A DNA stretch of 64,000 nt from CAZZIZ01 sp964654535 (GCA_964654535.1 CAZZIZ010000002.1:1-64000), one strand, 5' to 3'. Shown: positions 27,819 through 37,491, numbered from the stretch's first letter. Notes: generated by a model not told the origin, from the letters alone. Made by a program: numbers and translations.

Positions 27819-28702
27819 TCTGCAACTTTGAAAATTTTAGCAGTATTCGCGAGTTTTAAGAACGCCGACCAAAAGTCGTCGACACCACTCTCGAATTGTT
27901 TTTCGAGCAGGTCGTTTTTCTGTTCCCCAACTAATGTTAGAAACTGCTCAGACATTTTCGAACGGAACTCATCTTTTGTATAGACATCCCCTATCAAACT
28001 CGAAGTGTATACCCAGAACGTATGCTGAAGCAGCGCTTCTTTTTGTCGTTCGGGATTATTACTGTAAGGAGTTTGGATTGTGTTCAATCCCTCCATTAAA
28101 AGGTATTGCTCTTCCAACAAGTCGTGACAGAGCAGCAGTAAGTCAGCAGCGCTTTTAGGATGCTTGTCAACTTCTATAGAATAAATGAAGGTCTTGTTTG
28201 TTCCTGGGTAAGTGAGCTTATATGGAAAATCTCCCAGTTCCTGTGATACGTTTAAGTAAAAGCCATTTGGAATTTGCCAGTCGTCTTTGGTCGTGCTGTG
28301 TGTACCATCGGGAATGGCCCACAGCTGAAAAGCAGATAGTGATTCATCTTTTGGAGCAGGCTTCAAATTAATATTGGTACAAAAGCCGTGAAGTTTAACC
28401 ACAGAAGAAGCACCGGCTTCAATTTTAACTGTCGTAGAATCTGGAATTAAATAGCCTTGATGTTTTCCATCGCCTGGAATAAGAAACGGCCCTATTGAAG
28501 TAGTAAGAGTTTCATTGCTCTTGTTTCGTAACACTACATTCGCGACGTGTCCTGTGGTTTGTCCAGTGCCAGTTGCCAATTCAACAATCTCTAGCAACTG
28601 CTCCATTTTTACTTGGGCAGGAGTAACTTCTTGAGCAAAACTGTAAAGACTCAAAAACAACACTATTGACGCGCAGCCGTATATTTTTAATACTTCCTTC
28701 AA
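27815..28702 (-). CDS. Exported protein of unknown function coupled to the giant adhesin gene
   Basis: 295 residues. A signal peptide (MKEVLKIYGCASIVLFLSLYSFAQ) precedes an N-terminal half with a beta-rich pattern: ATGTGQTTGHVANVVLRNKSNETLT, then GPFLIPGDGKHQGYLIP. This suits a domain that presents a small fold outside the cytoplasm. The C-terminal half is mostly helical (SAADLLLLCHDLLEEQYLLMEGL and onward). I recognise no family and no catalytic motif. It begins one base after the metallo-hydrolase stop and overlaps the start of the giant adhesin gene by 4 bp. A role as periplasmic partner or secretion aid for that protein is a reasonable inference from the coupling alone. Confidence 0.72.
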   Translation of the reverse strand: MKEVLKIYGCASIVLFLSLYSFAQEVTPAQVKMEQLLEIVELATGTGQTTGHVANVVLRNKSNETLTTSIGPFLIPGDGKHQGYLIPDSTTVKIEAGASSVVKLHGFCTNINLKPAPKDESLSAFQLWAIPDGTHSTTKDDWQIPNGFYLNVSQELGDFPYKLTYPGTNKTFIYSIEVDKHPKSAADLLLLCHDLLEEQYLLMEGLNTIQTPYSNNPERQKEALLQHTFWVYTSSLIGDVYTKDEFRSKMSEQFLTLVGEQKNDLLEKQFESGVDDFWSAFLKLANTAKIFKVAE

Positions 28703-28703
28703 C

Positions 28704-29360
28704 TTATGACTTTCTGTTCTCTTGAAGAATAAATGGGTTATGGTTTCTTTCGTGTCCTATAGTAGTAGGCTCACCGTGTCCTGGATAAACCATCACCTCG
28801 TCATCTAAAACTAATAAGCGTTCAAAAATGCTCTTCATCAGCGTTTCGTAATTCCCACCTGGTAAATCAGTACGCCCTATACTCATATGGAAGAGAACGT
28901 CTCCTCCTATTAAAATTTGATCGGATTCGATTAAGAAGCAAAGACTGGCCGGACTATGACCAGGAGCTAGAATAGCTTTCATAGTAGTTTGTCCGAATTG
29001 AATCACCTCGTTGTCTTCAATAAAACGTTTAGGAGATGGAGAAGCTTCAACAGGTACGCCATATGCGGCGCCGACGCGAGGAGCAGATGCCAAAACGGGG
29101 ACTTCATCCTTATGAATCTCCAAACCAATCCCATATTTGTCGGCAATGAACTTATTACCCATCATGTGGTCCAAATGACCATGCGTATTAATCAATCGAA
29201 CTGGTTTTAGATTTTCATATTGAATAAAATCCGTAAGTTCAACTTGCTCTAAATCAGTACTACAACCCGGATCGAACACAACACATTCCTTACTCTCGTC
29301 GTAGACAACAATCGTGTTTTCGGCGAATGGATTGAAGGTGAATGACCTTACAACTGCCAT
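28704..29360 (-). CDS. MBL-fold metallo-hydrolase (glyoxalase II-like)
   Basis: 218 residues, typical for the short cytosolic members of this family. The metal-binding motif NTHGHLDHMMGN (HxHxDH) is near residue 59. Further ligands are in APGHSPASL, GGDVLFHMSIGRTDLPGG and YPGHGEPTTIGHERNHNPF. Hydrolyses a thioester or similar substrate using two metal ions; often annotated as hydroxyacylglutathione hydrolase, but the short C-terminus makes the substrate uncertain. No signal peptide. It is first in a tight three-gene operon with the 295-residue protein and the giant adhesin, which is odd company for a housekeeping enzyme. Confidence 0.92.
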   Translation of the reverse strand: MAVVRSFTFNPFAENTIVVYDESKECVVFDPGCSTDLEQVELTDFIQYENLKPVRLINTHGHLDHMMGNKFIADKYGIGLEIHKDEVPVLASAPRVGAAYGVPVEASPSPKRFIEDNEVIQFGQTTMKAILAPGHSPASLCFLIESDQILIGGDVLFHMSIGRTDLPGGNYETLMKSIFERLLVLDDEVMVYPGHGEPTTIGHERNHNPFILQENRKS

Positions 29361-29477
29361 TTTTCAAAATTTTCTTAAAAAAATGCTCTTATTTTATTGA
29401 TACAGAGACTATTTGCCCTAGCATTACGTCTTAATAAAAGTAGACTAATTATAAACCCCTTCAATAGCAGCCTAAGA

Positions 29478-32400
29478 GTGAAAACTGAATTTGACCTCAA
29501 GATTTATAAAACAGTCGTTTTTCTCGTACTACTTGTTATGGGCCTACAGCCTTTTGTGCAGGCGCAAGGGATAGAAACAGACTTTGGTAAAAATCGTGTT
29601 CAGTTTCACGATTTCCAATGGTCATTCTATGAGTCCGACAACTTTATCATTTACTTCTATCAGGGCGGTAAGGACTTAGCCCAGTATTCCCTTTCATTTG
29701 CCGAGTCAAATATCGAAGACTTAAGCACCAAGTTGGAATATCAAATGGGCACCAAAATCGAAATTTTGGTTTACCACAATTTATCTGACCTAAAGCAAAC
29801 AAATATTGGAATTGGCGCTGAGTTTAATAATGTAGGTGGTGTAACCAAAATTGTAGGAAACAAACTCTTTGTTTACTACAACGGTGACCATAAACATATG
29901 GAAGAACAAATACTGGCCGGAATAAGTAAAGTTATTCTGGACAACATTGTTTTTGGTTCCAATATTCAAGAGGTGCTGCAAAATGCGGTGCTCTTAAATT
30001 TACCCGAATGGTACACGCAAGGATTAATTGCCTATTTAAGTCGCGATTGGGATGAAGAAATTGATGAGCGAGTTCGTAAAGGAGTAGTGAATAATCGCTT
30101 CAAAAAATTTAGTAAGCTACGAGGAGATGATGCTTATTATGCTGGTTTCTCCTTTTGGACTTATGTCGTTTCGCAATATGGAGAAGGTGTTTTGCCCAAC
30201 ATAATGTACTTAACTAGAGTTAACCGCAACGTTGACAGTGGTTTTGTTTTCGTTTTAGGCAAAACGCTTAAAGAAGTAATTCAAGAATGGCAAGACTATA
30301 CATCAGCCCTATATTTTTCTGAAACCGATTCTCGCGAAGTAAAAAAAACGGAAGAAGCCCTAGTGCTAGTAAAAAACACAAAGCGCGATATCCGAATTAC
30401 AGATGCTAAGTTGAGTCCTAATGGAGATAGGCTGATTTACGTTGTTGATGACAACGGTAAGTACAAAGTCTTTTTACGTGATTTAGAAAACGACGGAAAG
30501 GAGAAACTGCTAAAGCAAGGTTTTCGTGCTTTTAACCTTCCGAATGAAGGCAATTATCCTTTAACTGCCTGGTCTCCGAAAGGAAACAAATTGGTTATTA
30601 TTTACGAAAAGAAAGACCTTGTTAAATACTTGCTTTATGATGTTTCTTCTGGTGAAGAAATAGTCGATGACATTCCTAAGTTTCAACAAATAACGGGCGT
30701 TTCCTTCGATGGAACGGATAAGCGCTTATTGTTCTCTGCAATGAGTAAGGGGCAACTAGATCTTTTTACTTTCAGATTTGCAAACCAAAAAACGGTACAA
30801 ATCACAAAAGACCTTTACGACGATCTAGATCCAGTTTACTATAACGATGGTACCAACCGCGGAATAATATTCGCGTCAAACCGATCTGACGATACTTTGA
30901 GAATGGAGAAGGTTGATACTTTGGTGGCCTACAACGACTTTGATCTGTTCTTCTATGATTACGATAAGCAGTCAAATGTATTAACTCAATTGACCGACTC
31001 GCCAAATGCTAATGAGCGTCAGCCTTTTCAATATGACCCTTCTCACTTCAGTTATTTGAGTAACGCTAGTGGTGTCAACAACTTGTATGCAGGTATAATG
31101 AATAAGGTGCAAATCGGATCCGATAAATTGGTCTTTTTCAAAGACTCAGTGGTTGTAAACCCAAGCTTTCCTATTGACTCACTGATGGCCGTAGGAGCAA
31201 TCGATTCTATTGGCCAAAGGCCAATTTACCACACCACAACATCTACTGTCTATCTCACCGATAGAGAAAAGAACATCATTGAATATTCTGTTTCGAAAAA
31301 GAAACTCTCAGAAATAGTAGCCTGGGAAAAAGGGATAGGATTGTTTATTGAAGATAAAATATCACTAGAAGGAAGAACTTCTAACACAGTTAAGCCAACA
31401 ACCTTTTTGGTTCAAAAAGGCTACCTGGATTCACGTGCTAAAGATAAGAAGAGTAGCGCTGAACCAGCAAAAGTAAACGAGGAACCAAAAGAAGAAGATA
31501 TAACTCTTTACGAACCTCCTGTCGATAAGGAAGTGCCAGACCCCGATGCTCCGGAGATAGACATCAATGATTATGAATTTGGTGAGCCAGCATCCTCGCA
31601 GCCAGAAGAAGAGGAGGTTTACTATCAAAGCGAATTCGATGTCTTAGATTCAATTGATGGGTATAAACAATTGGCTGAGGCCGAAGCAGAAGTAAATAAA
31701 GCTGGGGAAGAGGAAAAAGAGGTTCCGGTTTATAAGCAATCAAGAGTAAGGGTTTATAGCCCCCGTTTTGCTACAGATTACGTAGTTACGCAGTTCGATA
31801 ATAGTAACATTTTAACTCCGTATGAGACATTCTCGCTACAACCCCAAGGAAACTTTAACAACAACTTAAAAGGGCTAACCAAATTAGGAATCAGTGATTT
31901 GTTAGAAGACTACAAAGTAGTTGCAGGCTTTAGACTGCCATTTGATTTCAATCAATCAGAGTATTTTCTTGAAGCGCAATTCTTGAAAAAACGTCTCGAC
32001 AAAAAATTCACGATTTATAGAAGATCCAGAAGCTCTACATTCGGATTGGAGGGAGTGAATCCTCCATTCGTAGACGTCAAAAATTTAACCTACATCGCGC
32101 AAGTCGGATTTAACTATCCGCTTCAAATGGTCAACGCTTTTAGAGCGAACATCGGTTATAGAAATGAAAGCCTAAGAGTATTGGCCTCTACTCGACCTGC
32201 GCTTAATGGTACAATTGACAATGTGTTGAGTGGATTAGATCTTTCCCAAGATTGGTTCATTTCCAAGTTTGAATACGTTTACGACGACAGCGACGAAATA
32301 TTAATGAACCTAAGACGAGGAACGCGCTATAAGTTTTACTTAGAGTTTTTTAAGCCCTTCGACATAAGAACCAATGATGGTTTGGAAGTTGACTTTAAGG

Positions 32401-33023
32401 ATACCGGACACGTTATCGTAACTGGATTCGACTTTAGGCACTACCAACCAATTCACAATGAAATCGTTTGGGCCAACAGGTTTACTATAGCCAAATCTTG
32501 GGGACCAACAAAGTTGATTTACTTTCTTGGAGGCGTCGAGAATTGGATTTGGGAACAAGACAGGTTTGATCAAACAAATCAAGTTGATAATTCGGATGGT
32601 AGTATTGGTTTTCAATCTATCGCTGCCAACTTAAGAGGCTTTAAGCAAAATGTAAGACACGGTACTGCCCACGCATTAATCAATTCCGAGTTACGTGTAC
32701 CATTTTTCACATACCTCTTTTCAAATCCGATCAAGTCGGACTTCTTCAGAAATTTCCAGGTTATAGGATTCGCCGACGTGGGAACCGCTTGGGATGGTTT
32801 GAATCCATTTAGCGATGAAAACCTATTCGACACCACCACGGACAGTAACGGTCCAGTTGAGGTAGAGCTAGAGTTCTTCCGTCAACCAGTAATTGCTGGT
32901 TACGGTGTTGGTTTTCGTTCAACACTTTTAGGCTATTACATTAAGGCAGACTATGCTTGGGGTTGGGATGGCGAAGTTCAGCAAGACCAAATCTGGTATA
33001 TTTCTCTCGGACTGGACTTTTAA
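29478..33023 (+). CDS. Outer-membrane protein with peptidase-like domain, TolB-type propeller and BamA-like barrel
   Basis: About 1181 residues from the GTG at 29478, which puts a signal peptide (ending LQPFVQAQG) at the N-terminus; an upstream in-frame TTG at 29397 would add 27 residues and leave no room for a promoter. Order: a peptidase-MA-like region that contains LPEWYTQGLIAYLS but lacks the HExxH metal motif; a TolB/PD40 propeller of several blades (ISxDGxKLxY-like, e.g. DAKLSPNGDRLIYVVDDNG); an acidic Pro/Glu-rich linker of about 100 residues (DNA 31440-31740); and a C-terminal region of about 415 residues resembling Omp85/BamA barrels, ending WYISLGLDF. Such fusions occur widely in Bacteroidota and are often called TolB-like. 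Function unknown; probably envelope biogenesis or transport. Confidence 0.8.
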   Translation: MKTEFDLKIYKTVVFLVLLVMGLQPFVQAQGIETDFGKNRVQFHDFQWSFYESDNFIIYFYQGGKDLAQYSLSFAESNIEDLSTKLEYQMGTKIEILVYHNLSDLKQTNIGIGAEFNNVGGVTKIVGNKLFVYYNGDHKHMEEQILAGISKVILDNIVFGSNIQEVLQNAVLLNLPEWYTQGLIAYLSRDWDEEIDERVRKGVVNNRFKKFSKLRGDDAYYAGFSFWTYVVSQYGEGVLPNIMYLTRVNRNVDSGFVFVLGKTLKEVIQEWQDYTSALYFSETDSREVKKTEEALVLVKNTKRDIRITDAKLSPNGDRLIYVVDDNGKYKVFLRDLENDGKEKLLKQGFRAFNLPNEGNYPLTAWSPKGNKLVIIYEKKDLVKYLLYDVSSGEEIVDDIPKFQQITGVSFDGTDKRLLFSAMSKGQLDLFTFRFANQKTVQITKDLYDDLDPVYYNDGTNRGIIFASNRSDDTLRMEKVDTLVAYNDFDLFFYDYDKQSNVLTQLTDSPNANERQPFQYDPSHFSYLSNASGVNNLYAGIMNKVQIGSDKLVFFKDSVVVNPSFPIDSLMAVGAIDSIGQRPIYHTTTSTVYLTDREKNIIEYSVSKKKLSEIVAWEKGIGLFIEDKISLEGRTSNTVKPTTFLVQKGYLDSRAKDKKSSAEPAKVNEEPKEEDITLYEPPVDKEVPDPDAPEIDINDYEFGEPASSQPEEEEVYYQSEFDVLDSIDGYKQLAEAEAEVNKAGEEEKEVPVYKQSRVRVYSPRFATDYVVTQFDNSNILTPYETFSLQPQGNFNNNLKGLTKLGISDLLEDYKVVAGFRLPFDFNQSEYFLEAQFLKKRLDKKFTIYRRSRSSTFGLEGVNPPFVDVKNLTYIAQVGFNYPLQMVNAFRANIGYRNESLRVLASTRPALNGTIDNVLSGLDLSQDWFISKFEYVYDDSDEILMNLRRGTRYKFYLEFFKPFDIRTNDGLEVDFKDTGHVIVTGFDFRHYQPIHNEIVWANRFTIAKSWGPTKLIYFLGGVENWIWEQDRFDQTNQVDNSDGSIGFQSIAANLRGFKQNVRHGTAHALINSELRVPFFTYLFSNPIKSDFFRNFQVIGFADVGTAWDGLNPFSDENLFDTTTDSNGPVEVELEFFRQPVIAGYGVGFRSTLLGYYIKADYAWGWDGEVQQDQIWYISLGLDF

Positions 33024-33060
33024 TTCAAGCGATTCACAGTACTTTTTTGTAGACTACTGC

Positions 33061-33192
33061 AAAAACAGGTTCGCCCAACACCTTGGCAGAAGCTTCCGGC
33101 GTCTATATTGAGCGAGTTGAAATAGTCGCTCTGCACGGTGGGGCTCTCAGCATTTTACAAGCACCTCATAACCGCTGTTATCTTGGCTGCTA
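33061..33192 (+). repeat. Decayed copy of family B palindromic repeat
   Basis: Matches parts of the 308-bp repeats at 50481 and 63634: TTCGCCCAACA followed by CTTGGCAG, then TCGCTCTGCACGGTGGGGCTC, then CAAGCACCTCATAACCGC and ATCTTGGCTGC. The central palindrome is missing. It lies in the 208-bp gap before the O-methyltransferase gene, which otherwise shows nothing I recognise. Confidence 0.55.
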
Positions 33193-33231
33193 TCATCGCA
33201 GCTTATCGTAATTTCGTCGGCAAAGATTAAG

Positions 33232-33873
33232 ATGAAGTTTGAACCAACACCTATTGCGAAGTACGCCATAGATCACAGTACCAAATTACCTGATTCGCTC
33301 GCCCAGTTAGATCGTGAAACTCACGTAACAAAACTAATGCCTCAAATGATATGTGGCGAACTAGTCGGTGGCCTTCTACGACTATTGAGCAACACCCTAA
33401 AGCCGAAACGTATCTTGGAAATTGGCACCTTCACTGGTTATTCTGCTATCTGTATGGCTGAAGGCCTTGTCGAAGGTGGTGAACTTATTACCATTGATAT
33501 CAATTCCGAAAATAGAACCATCATAGACAAATACCTCCATGCCACGGGACACCAGGACAAGGTGAAAATACTCACTGGCGATGCGAAAGACCTCATTCCC
33601 ACACTAAGCGGCTCCTTTGATCTAGTTTTTCTTGATGGCGATAAGGAAAGCTATACAACTTACTTTGAAATGATTAAGCCACTTCTAAATCCCAATGGAA
33701 TAATCGTTGCAGATAATGTGTTGTGGAATGGAAAAGTGCTCGATGAAAAAGAAATAGATAAGGAATCAAAAGGGATAAAACAATTCAATCAAGTCGTGCA
33801 AGCAGACCCAGAAGTCGAAAACGTTCTACTCCCCTTTAATGACGGTTTAATGATAGTCCGCAAGAAAACTTAG
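33232..33873 (+). CDS. SAM-dependent O-methyltransferase, caffeoyl-CoA/catechol type
   Basis: 213 residues, the family length. Transfers methyl from S-adenosylmethionine to a hydroxyl, normally of a catechol-like compound, using a divalent metal. The Rossmann motif I is RILEIGTFTGYSAICMAEGL; the acidic ribose contact lies in GELITIDIN; the metal region is FDLVFLDGDKESY; and NGIIVADNVLWNGKV carries the conserved DN pair. No signal peptide. It stands alone between two envelope genes, so context does not help with the substrate. Confidence 0.93.
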   Translation: MKFEPTPIAKYAIDHSTKLPDSLAQLDRETHVTKLMPQMICGELVGGLLRLLSNTLKPKRILEIGTFTGYSAICMAEGLVEGGELITIDINSENRTIIDKYLHATGHQDKVKILTGDAKDLIPTLSGSFDLVFLDGDKESYTTYFEMIKPLLNPNGIIVADNVLWNGKVLDEKEIDKESKGIKQFNQVVQADPEVENVLLPFNDGLMIVRKKT

Positions 33874-33979
33874 TTCCAAGAAATTCTTAAAAATTATCGA
33901 CGCTATATGGAATAAATACTAATAGCAAAACAACATGCCAACGTTCGAATCAATTACATTTGTAGGTACTTTCAATGTT

Positions 33980-35500
33980 ATGCGCCCGTCACTATTTAAG
34001 ATCACTCTAATTGTCATTAGTATGGCCAGCTCTGGACTTATTCAGGGCCAGCACGAGAATGAAGCCGCACTAAACTATATCCTTACATATAAGGATATTG
34101 CTATTCAAGAGATGCGTCGAACAGGAATCCCAGCGAGTATTAAGCTAGGTCAAGGCCTGCTAGAATCCAATATCGGTGCGAGCCGTTTAGCTACGGAAGC
34201 AAACAACCATTTCGGAGCGAAATGTCACAACACCTGGTTTGGCGAAACCATTGCACACGATGATGACGCTCCACAGGAATGTTTTAGAAAGTACGCCTCA
34301 CCTATAGAATCCTACGTTGATCACTCCTATGTACTAGCTAAAGATCGCTACCTGTCACTTTATCATTTAAGTATTTACGATTATGAGAATTGGGCTATTG
34401 GACTGAAAGCAGCTGGCTATGCCACCGATCCCAACTATGCGAGTAAGCTAATTAATATTATAGAGCGTTATGCCCTATTTGTATACGACCGAATGGAACA
34501 CTATCCCAATAGTGAAGTAGTGATGGTTGATAATAAGGCAAAGATGAAATTCAATTTTGTATCCCTAGAACGTAAAGAGTTCAATGAAGAGCTAGTTCCA
34601 CCGCCAAGGGAAGTAACCAAATTGCAAAAGCGCATTTCTAAGAAGATTGGAAAAATATCGACGACGCGCGTACAGAAATTCAATGGTGTAGACTATGTTA
34701 TGTATACCATGCCCGTCTGGCCAGTACAAGCCTCCAATGCATATGGACTCACGCTTTCAGAGCTTTTGGATTATAACTACGCCGAGCTTAGTCATCGATT
34801 CAAAACCAACGAGCGCATCTATCTGGAGCCAATGCGTAAAAAGGCGCCACGAAAAAACCGAATCCATCAGATTAGTGAGGATGAAACTATGCGCGACGTA
34901 GCGCTGATTTACGCTATGGACTTGAAAGCGCTTTACGAATTCAATGGTATTCCTTACGGAGCGCAGCCAAGAGTTGGCGAAATATTATACCTCAGAAGCA
35001 CGAACCCGATTCCTCCGGCCTGTTTACCGTCAGTAAATCAGATTGTGCCATCTTTTGAAAAAGCTATACAAGAAGAAACCACAGCTTGGGCCTCAATAAC
35101 GAATGAGTTTTTGACAAAGAAGTCCCCAAGAACTAATCGATTTGAATTGCCCAATGATTCTTCCAAAGTGTACAATGTTCGAAGCGAAATTCTTCAAGTA
35201 GAGCTTGATGGAATGATCGAATTTGATTTTACCCAGACCAATACTATGGTCATACCAGCTCCCACTGATGGCGGGACTCCAATCCTCAAAAAGCCAATAG
35301 CAGATGGAACCCCGAGCTCAGATATTTCATCTGAAAGTAATACCACCTCTAGTGGAGAAAAGGTCTACCACGTTGTCAAAAGTGGCGATACCTTGAGTGA
35401 GATAGCAGAAGAGTATGAGATAACTGTCTCAAAATTGAAACAGTTGAATAGTCTGAAGTCTACCGTCATTAAAATCGGTCAAAAGCTAAGAGTTGAATAG
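33980..35500 (+). CDS. Exported glucosaminidase with LysM domain (first of tandem pair)
   Basis: About 506 residues from the ATG at 33980, which gives a proper signal peptide (MRPSLFKITLIVISMASSGLIQG); an in-frame ATG at 33935 lies upstream. A glucosaminidase (GH73-like) domain covers roughly residues 35-165: GIPASIKLGQGLLESNIGASR with the putative catalytic Glu, ANNHFGAKCH, and AAGYATDPNYASKLINIIERY. The C-terminal 45 residues form a LysM domain (YHVVKSGDTLSEIAEEYE to IGQKLRVE). Two weaker LysM-like segments lie between. It likely trims peptidoglycan glycan strands. It is followed by a clear paralogue on the same strand. Confidence 0.9.
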   Translation: MRPSLFKITLIVISMASSGLIQGQHENEAALNYILTYKDIAIQEMRRTGIPASIKLGQGLLESNIGASRLATEANNHFGAKCHNTWFGETIAHDDDAPQECFRKYASPIESYVDHSYVLAKDRYLSLYHLSIYDYENWAIGLKAAGYATDPNYASKLINIIERYALFVYDRMEHYPNSEVVMVDNKAKMKFNFVSLERKEFNEELVPPPREVTKLQKRISKKIGKISTTRVQKFNGVDYVMYTMPVWPVQASNAYGLTLSELLDYNYAELSHRFKTNERIYLEPMRKKAPRKNRIHQISEDETMRDVALIYAMDLKALYEFNGIPYGAQPRVGEILYLRSTNPIPPACLPSVNQIVPSFEKAIQEETTAWASITNEFLTKKSPRTNRFELPNDSSKVYNVRSEILQVELDGMIEFDFTQTNTMVIPAPTDGGTPILKKPIADGTPSSDISSESNTTSSGEKVYHVVKSGDTLSEIAEEYEITVSKLKQLNSLKSTVIKIGQKLRVE

Positions 35501-35631
35501 TTAAATAGCTGTTTTACAGGAGTTTAACCGTAGTTAAGATGATAGTGGCATCAGATGTCCAATCTTGGCACTCTTATTGCTTTTATATTTCTGTGAGATA
35601 TTATCTCGCGAAACTAATTAACGCCCCAATT

Positions 35632-37491
35632 ATGAAAGCACCAACGATCATTCTTATGATTGTATGTTTCAGCCTTCAGTCCTTTGCCAAAGAAGAATTG
35701 ACGATTGAACAGTACATCGACACTTACGCGGCACTCGCTGTGAGTGAAATGAAATCCAGTAATATTCCTGCCAGCGTAACCTTGGCCCAGGGTATTCTCG
35801 AATCACATTTTGGAAACAGTTATTTGGCCAGAGAAGCCAATAATCACTTTGGAATTAAGTGCCACAGTAGCTGGACCGGTAAAAAAGTTTATCGCGACGA
35901 CGATAAGAAAAATGAGTGTTTTAGAAAGTATGGACACCCAGTTCAATCCTTTAGAGATCACTCCACTTTTTTAAAAGCTCCACGCTATGCCTTTTTATTC
36001 GACTTGGATAAAAGTGACTATGTAAGTTGGTGTTATGGTCTCAAGGAAGCGGGATATGCCACTGACAAAAAATACCCAACACGTTTAATCGACTTAATTG
36101 AACGATACAATTTGGATCAGTACGACAGTCACAATGAAATGGTCGCTTCAAGAAGCACGGAAGACGCTTATGCATCAGCAGGAGCTATCGATGAGGCCAC
36201 GATTTCGAGCCGCAGCACATCGGTGAACAACTCATTAGGAGCCAGTAGCACTAAGGCTTCTAGAGGAGTATCTGTCGGCGCAGGCAAGAATGCAAATTCT
36301 AAGAGTCGCAATACGACAAAGGCGCGCAGCTCAAGAAAGTCGCGCAGCAGAATTCAAAGATGGTTGGGTCGTGGCAAATCGGAACCAACTGTCATCAGAC
36401 CCGAACCGGGTATGAAAACCAAAGTGATGCAGTCCGAAACATTCTATTTCAATAACATAAAAACTGTGGTAGTCACGGAGGAGTGTACGCCCATGCAGAT
36501 TGCCCGAACTTATTCTATATCTGTGAATAGACTTTGTGATTATAACGAGTTTGACGCAAACACCATTATCCCTGCACAGAGCAAAGTGTTTTTGCAACCC
36601 AAAAGAAATATGGGCCCAGTAACTGATGAAACCATTCGCGTTCAGGAAGGACAAACTATGGAGAACATTAGCCAATACTATGGCATAAAATTGAAAGCGC
36701 TTTACAAGCGAAACAAGCTGCGCGTAGGCACGCAGCCTGCAATTGGTGAGTTAATTTATTTGCGCGGTAAAAACCCAAGAGTTCCTAAAACCGTAATTCG
36801 TGAAAGCTTAGCCGTTACCAATAATAGGTTTATTCAAACGCCAGGAAAACGTAAAAACAACCGTGAAAGTGAAATAACGCATCCAACTAATTATAAGATT
36901 CCTGAACCGATGGCTGAGAGTAGTAACTCTCATGCAAAAACTACATCGGGGGAAACAAGCACAACAATAGAGACTGAGCCGAGAGTGCCAACAGAAACTT
37001 CGCGTAAAGTTATTAGAGAAACTGGAACGAGCAGTAGCTACTCAAATGGCAGCAATAGACCAAGTAGTTCAACCCATACAAGCCCCACCGTTAGGAATAG
37101 CACTAGCTCAAACACAAGAAAGCCGGATGGAGTTATAGTCGGAAGTTTAGATGATGAGCCAAGTATTATAAACGGCAAAGTGGTAAAAACTAGAACTACA
37201 GAGCCGCGACGAATCGTTACCGGTAGCCTCGATGAACCAAGGATAACGAGTAAAATAGAGGTTGTAGAAGATTCTGGAAGTCGTGTGCATACCAGAAGCC
37301 GTATCGTAGTTGTTGATGATGATGAAACAATGGATAACAACCGTGTTAAGCAATATAAGGTAAAGTCAGGCGACACTCTTTGGGGTTTATCCAAACGATT
37401 CAACGTAAGTGTAGATCGAATTAAAGCGGCGAGCAACATAAAGTCGAATTCTCTGGCAATTGGTCAGACCTTGCGCATACCAATGAACTAG
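35632..37491 (+). CDS. Exported glucosaminidase with LysM domain (second of tandem pair)
   Basis: About 619 residues from the ATG at 35632, which begins a clean signal peptide (MKAPTIILMIVCFSLQSFAK); the open frame extends back to 35539 without a better start. The GH73-like domain is IPASVTLAQGILESHFGNSYL, ANNHFGIKCHSSW and AGYATDKKYPTRLIDLIERY, closely matching the upstream gene. A Ser/Arg-rich linker and internal weak LysM segments follow, then a long Ser/Thr-rich stretch (about residues 420-560). The C-terminal LysM is YKVKSGDTLWGLSKRFNVS to IGQTLRIPMN. It probably arose by duplication of its neighbour. A family A repeat with a 22-bp hairpin follows 22 bp after the stop. Confidence 0.9.
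   Translation: MKAPTIILMIVCFSLQSFAKEELTIEQYIDTYAALAVSEMKSSNIPASVTLAQGILESHFGNSYLAREANNHFGIKCHSSWTGKKVYRDDDKKNECFRKYGHPVQSFRDHSTFLKAPRYAFLFDLDKSDYVSWCYGLKEAGYATDKKYPTRLIDLIERYNLDQYDSHNEMVASRSTEDAYASAGAIDEATISSRSTSVNNSLGASSTKASRGVSVGAGKNANSKSRNTTKARSSRKSRSRIQRWLGRGKSEPTVIRPEPGMKTKVMQSETFYFNNIKTVVVTEECTPMQIARTYSISVNRLCDYNEFDANTIIPAQSKVFLQPKRNMGPVTDETIRVQEGQTMENISQYYGIKLKALYKRNKLRVGTQPAIGELIYLRGKNPRVPKTVIRESLAVTNNRFIQTPGKRKNNRESEITHPTNYKIPEPMAESSNSHAKTTSGETSTTIETEPRVPTETSRKVIRETGTSSSYSNGSNRPSSSTHTSPTVRNSTSSNTRKPDGVIVGSLDDEPSIINGKVVKTRTTEPRRIVTGSLDEPRITSKIEVVEDSGSRVHTRSRIVVVDDDETMDNNRVKQYKVKSGDTLWGLSKRFNVSVDRIKAASNIKSNSLAIGQTLRIPMN

Noticed and set aside
27815..29360. The three-gene adhesin operon as a toxin or contact-dependent inhibition system
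   Set aside because: No toxin domain, immunity gene or Rhs/CdiA motif is visible; the repeats are structural Ig-like modules.
37038..37439. 133-codon minus-strand frame inside the second glucosaminidase gene
   Set aside because: Antisense to the Ser/Thr-rich linker, so it is rich in Leu/Val by complementarity; no start context or homology visible.
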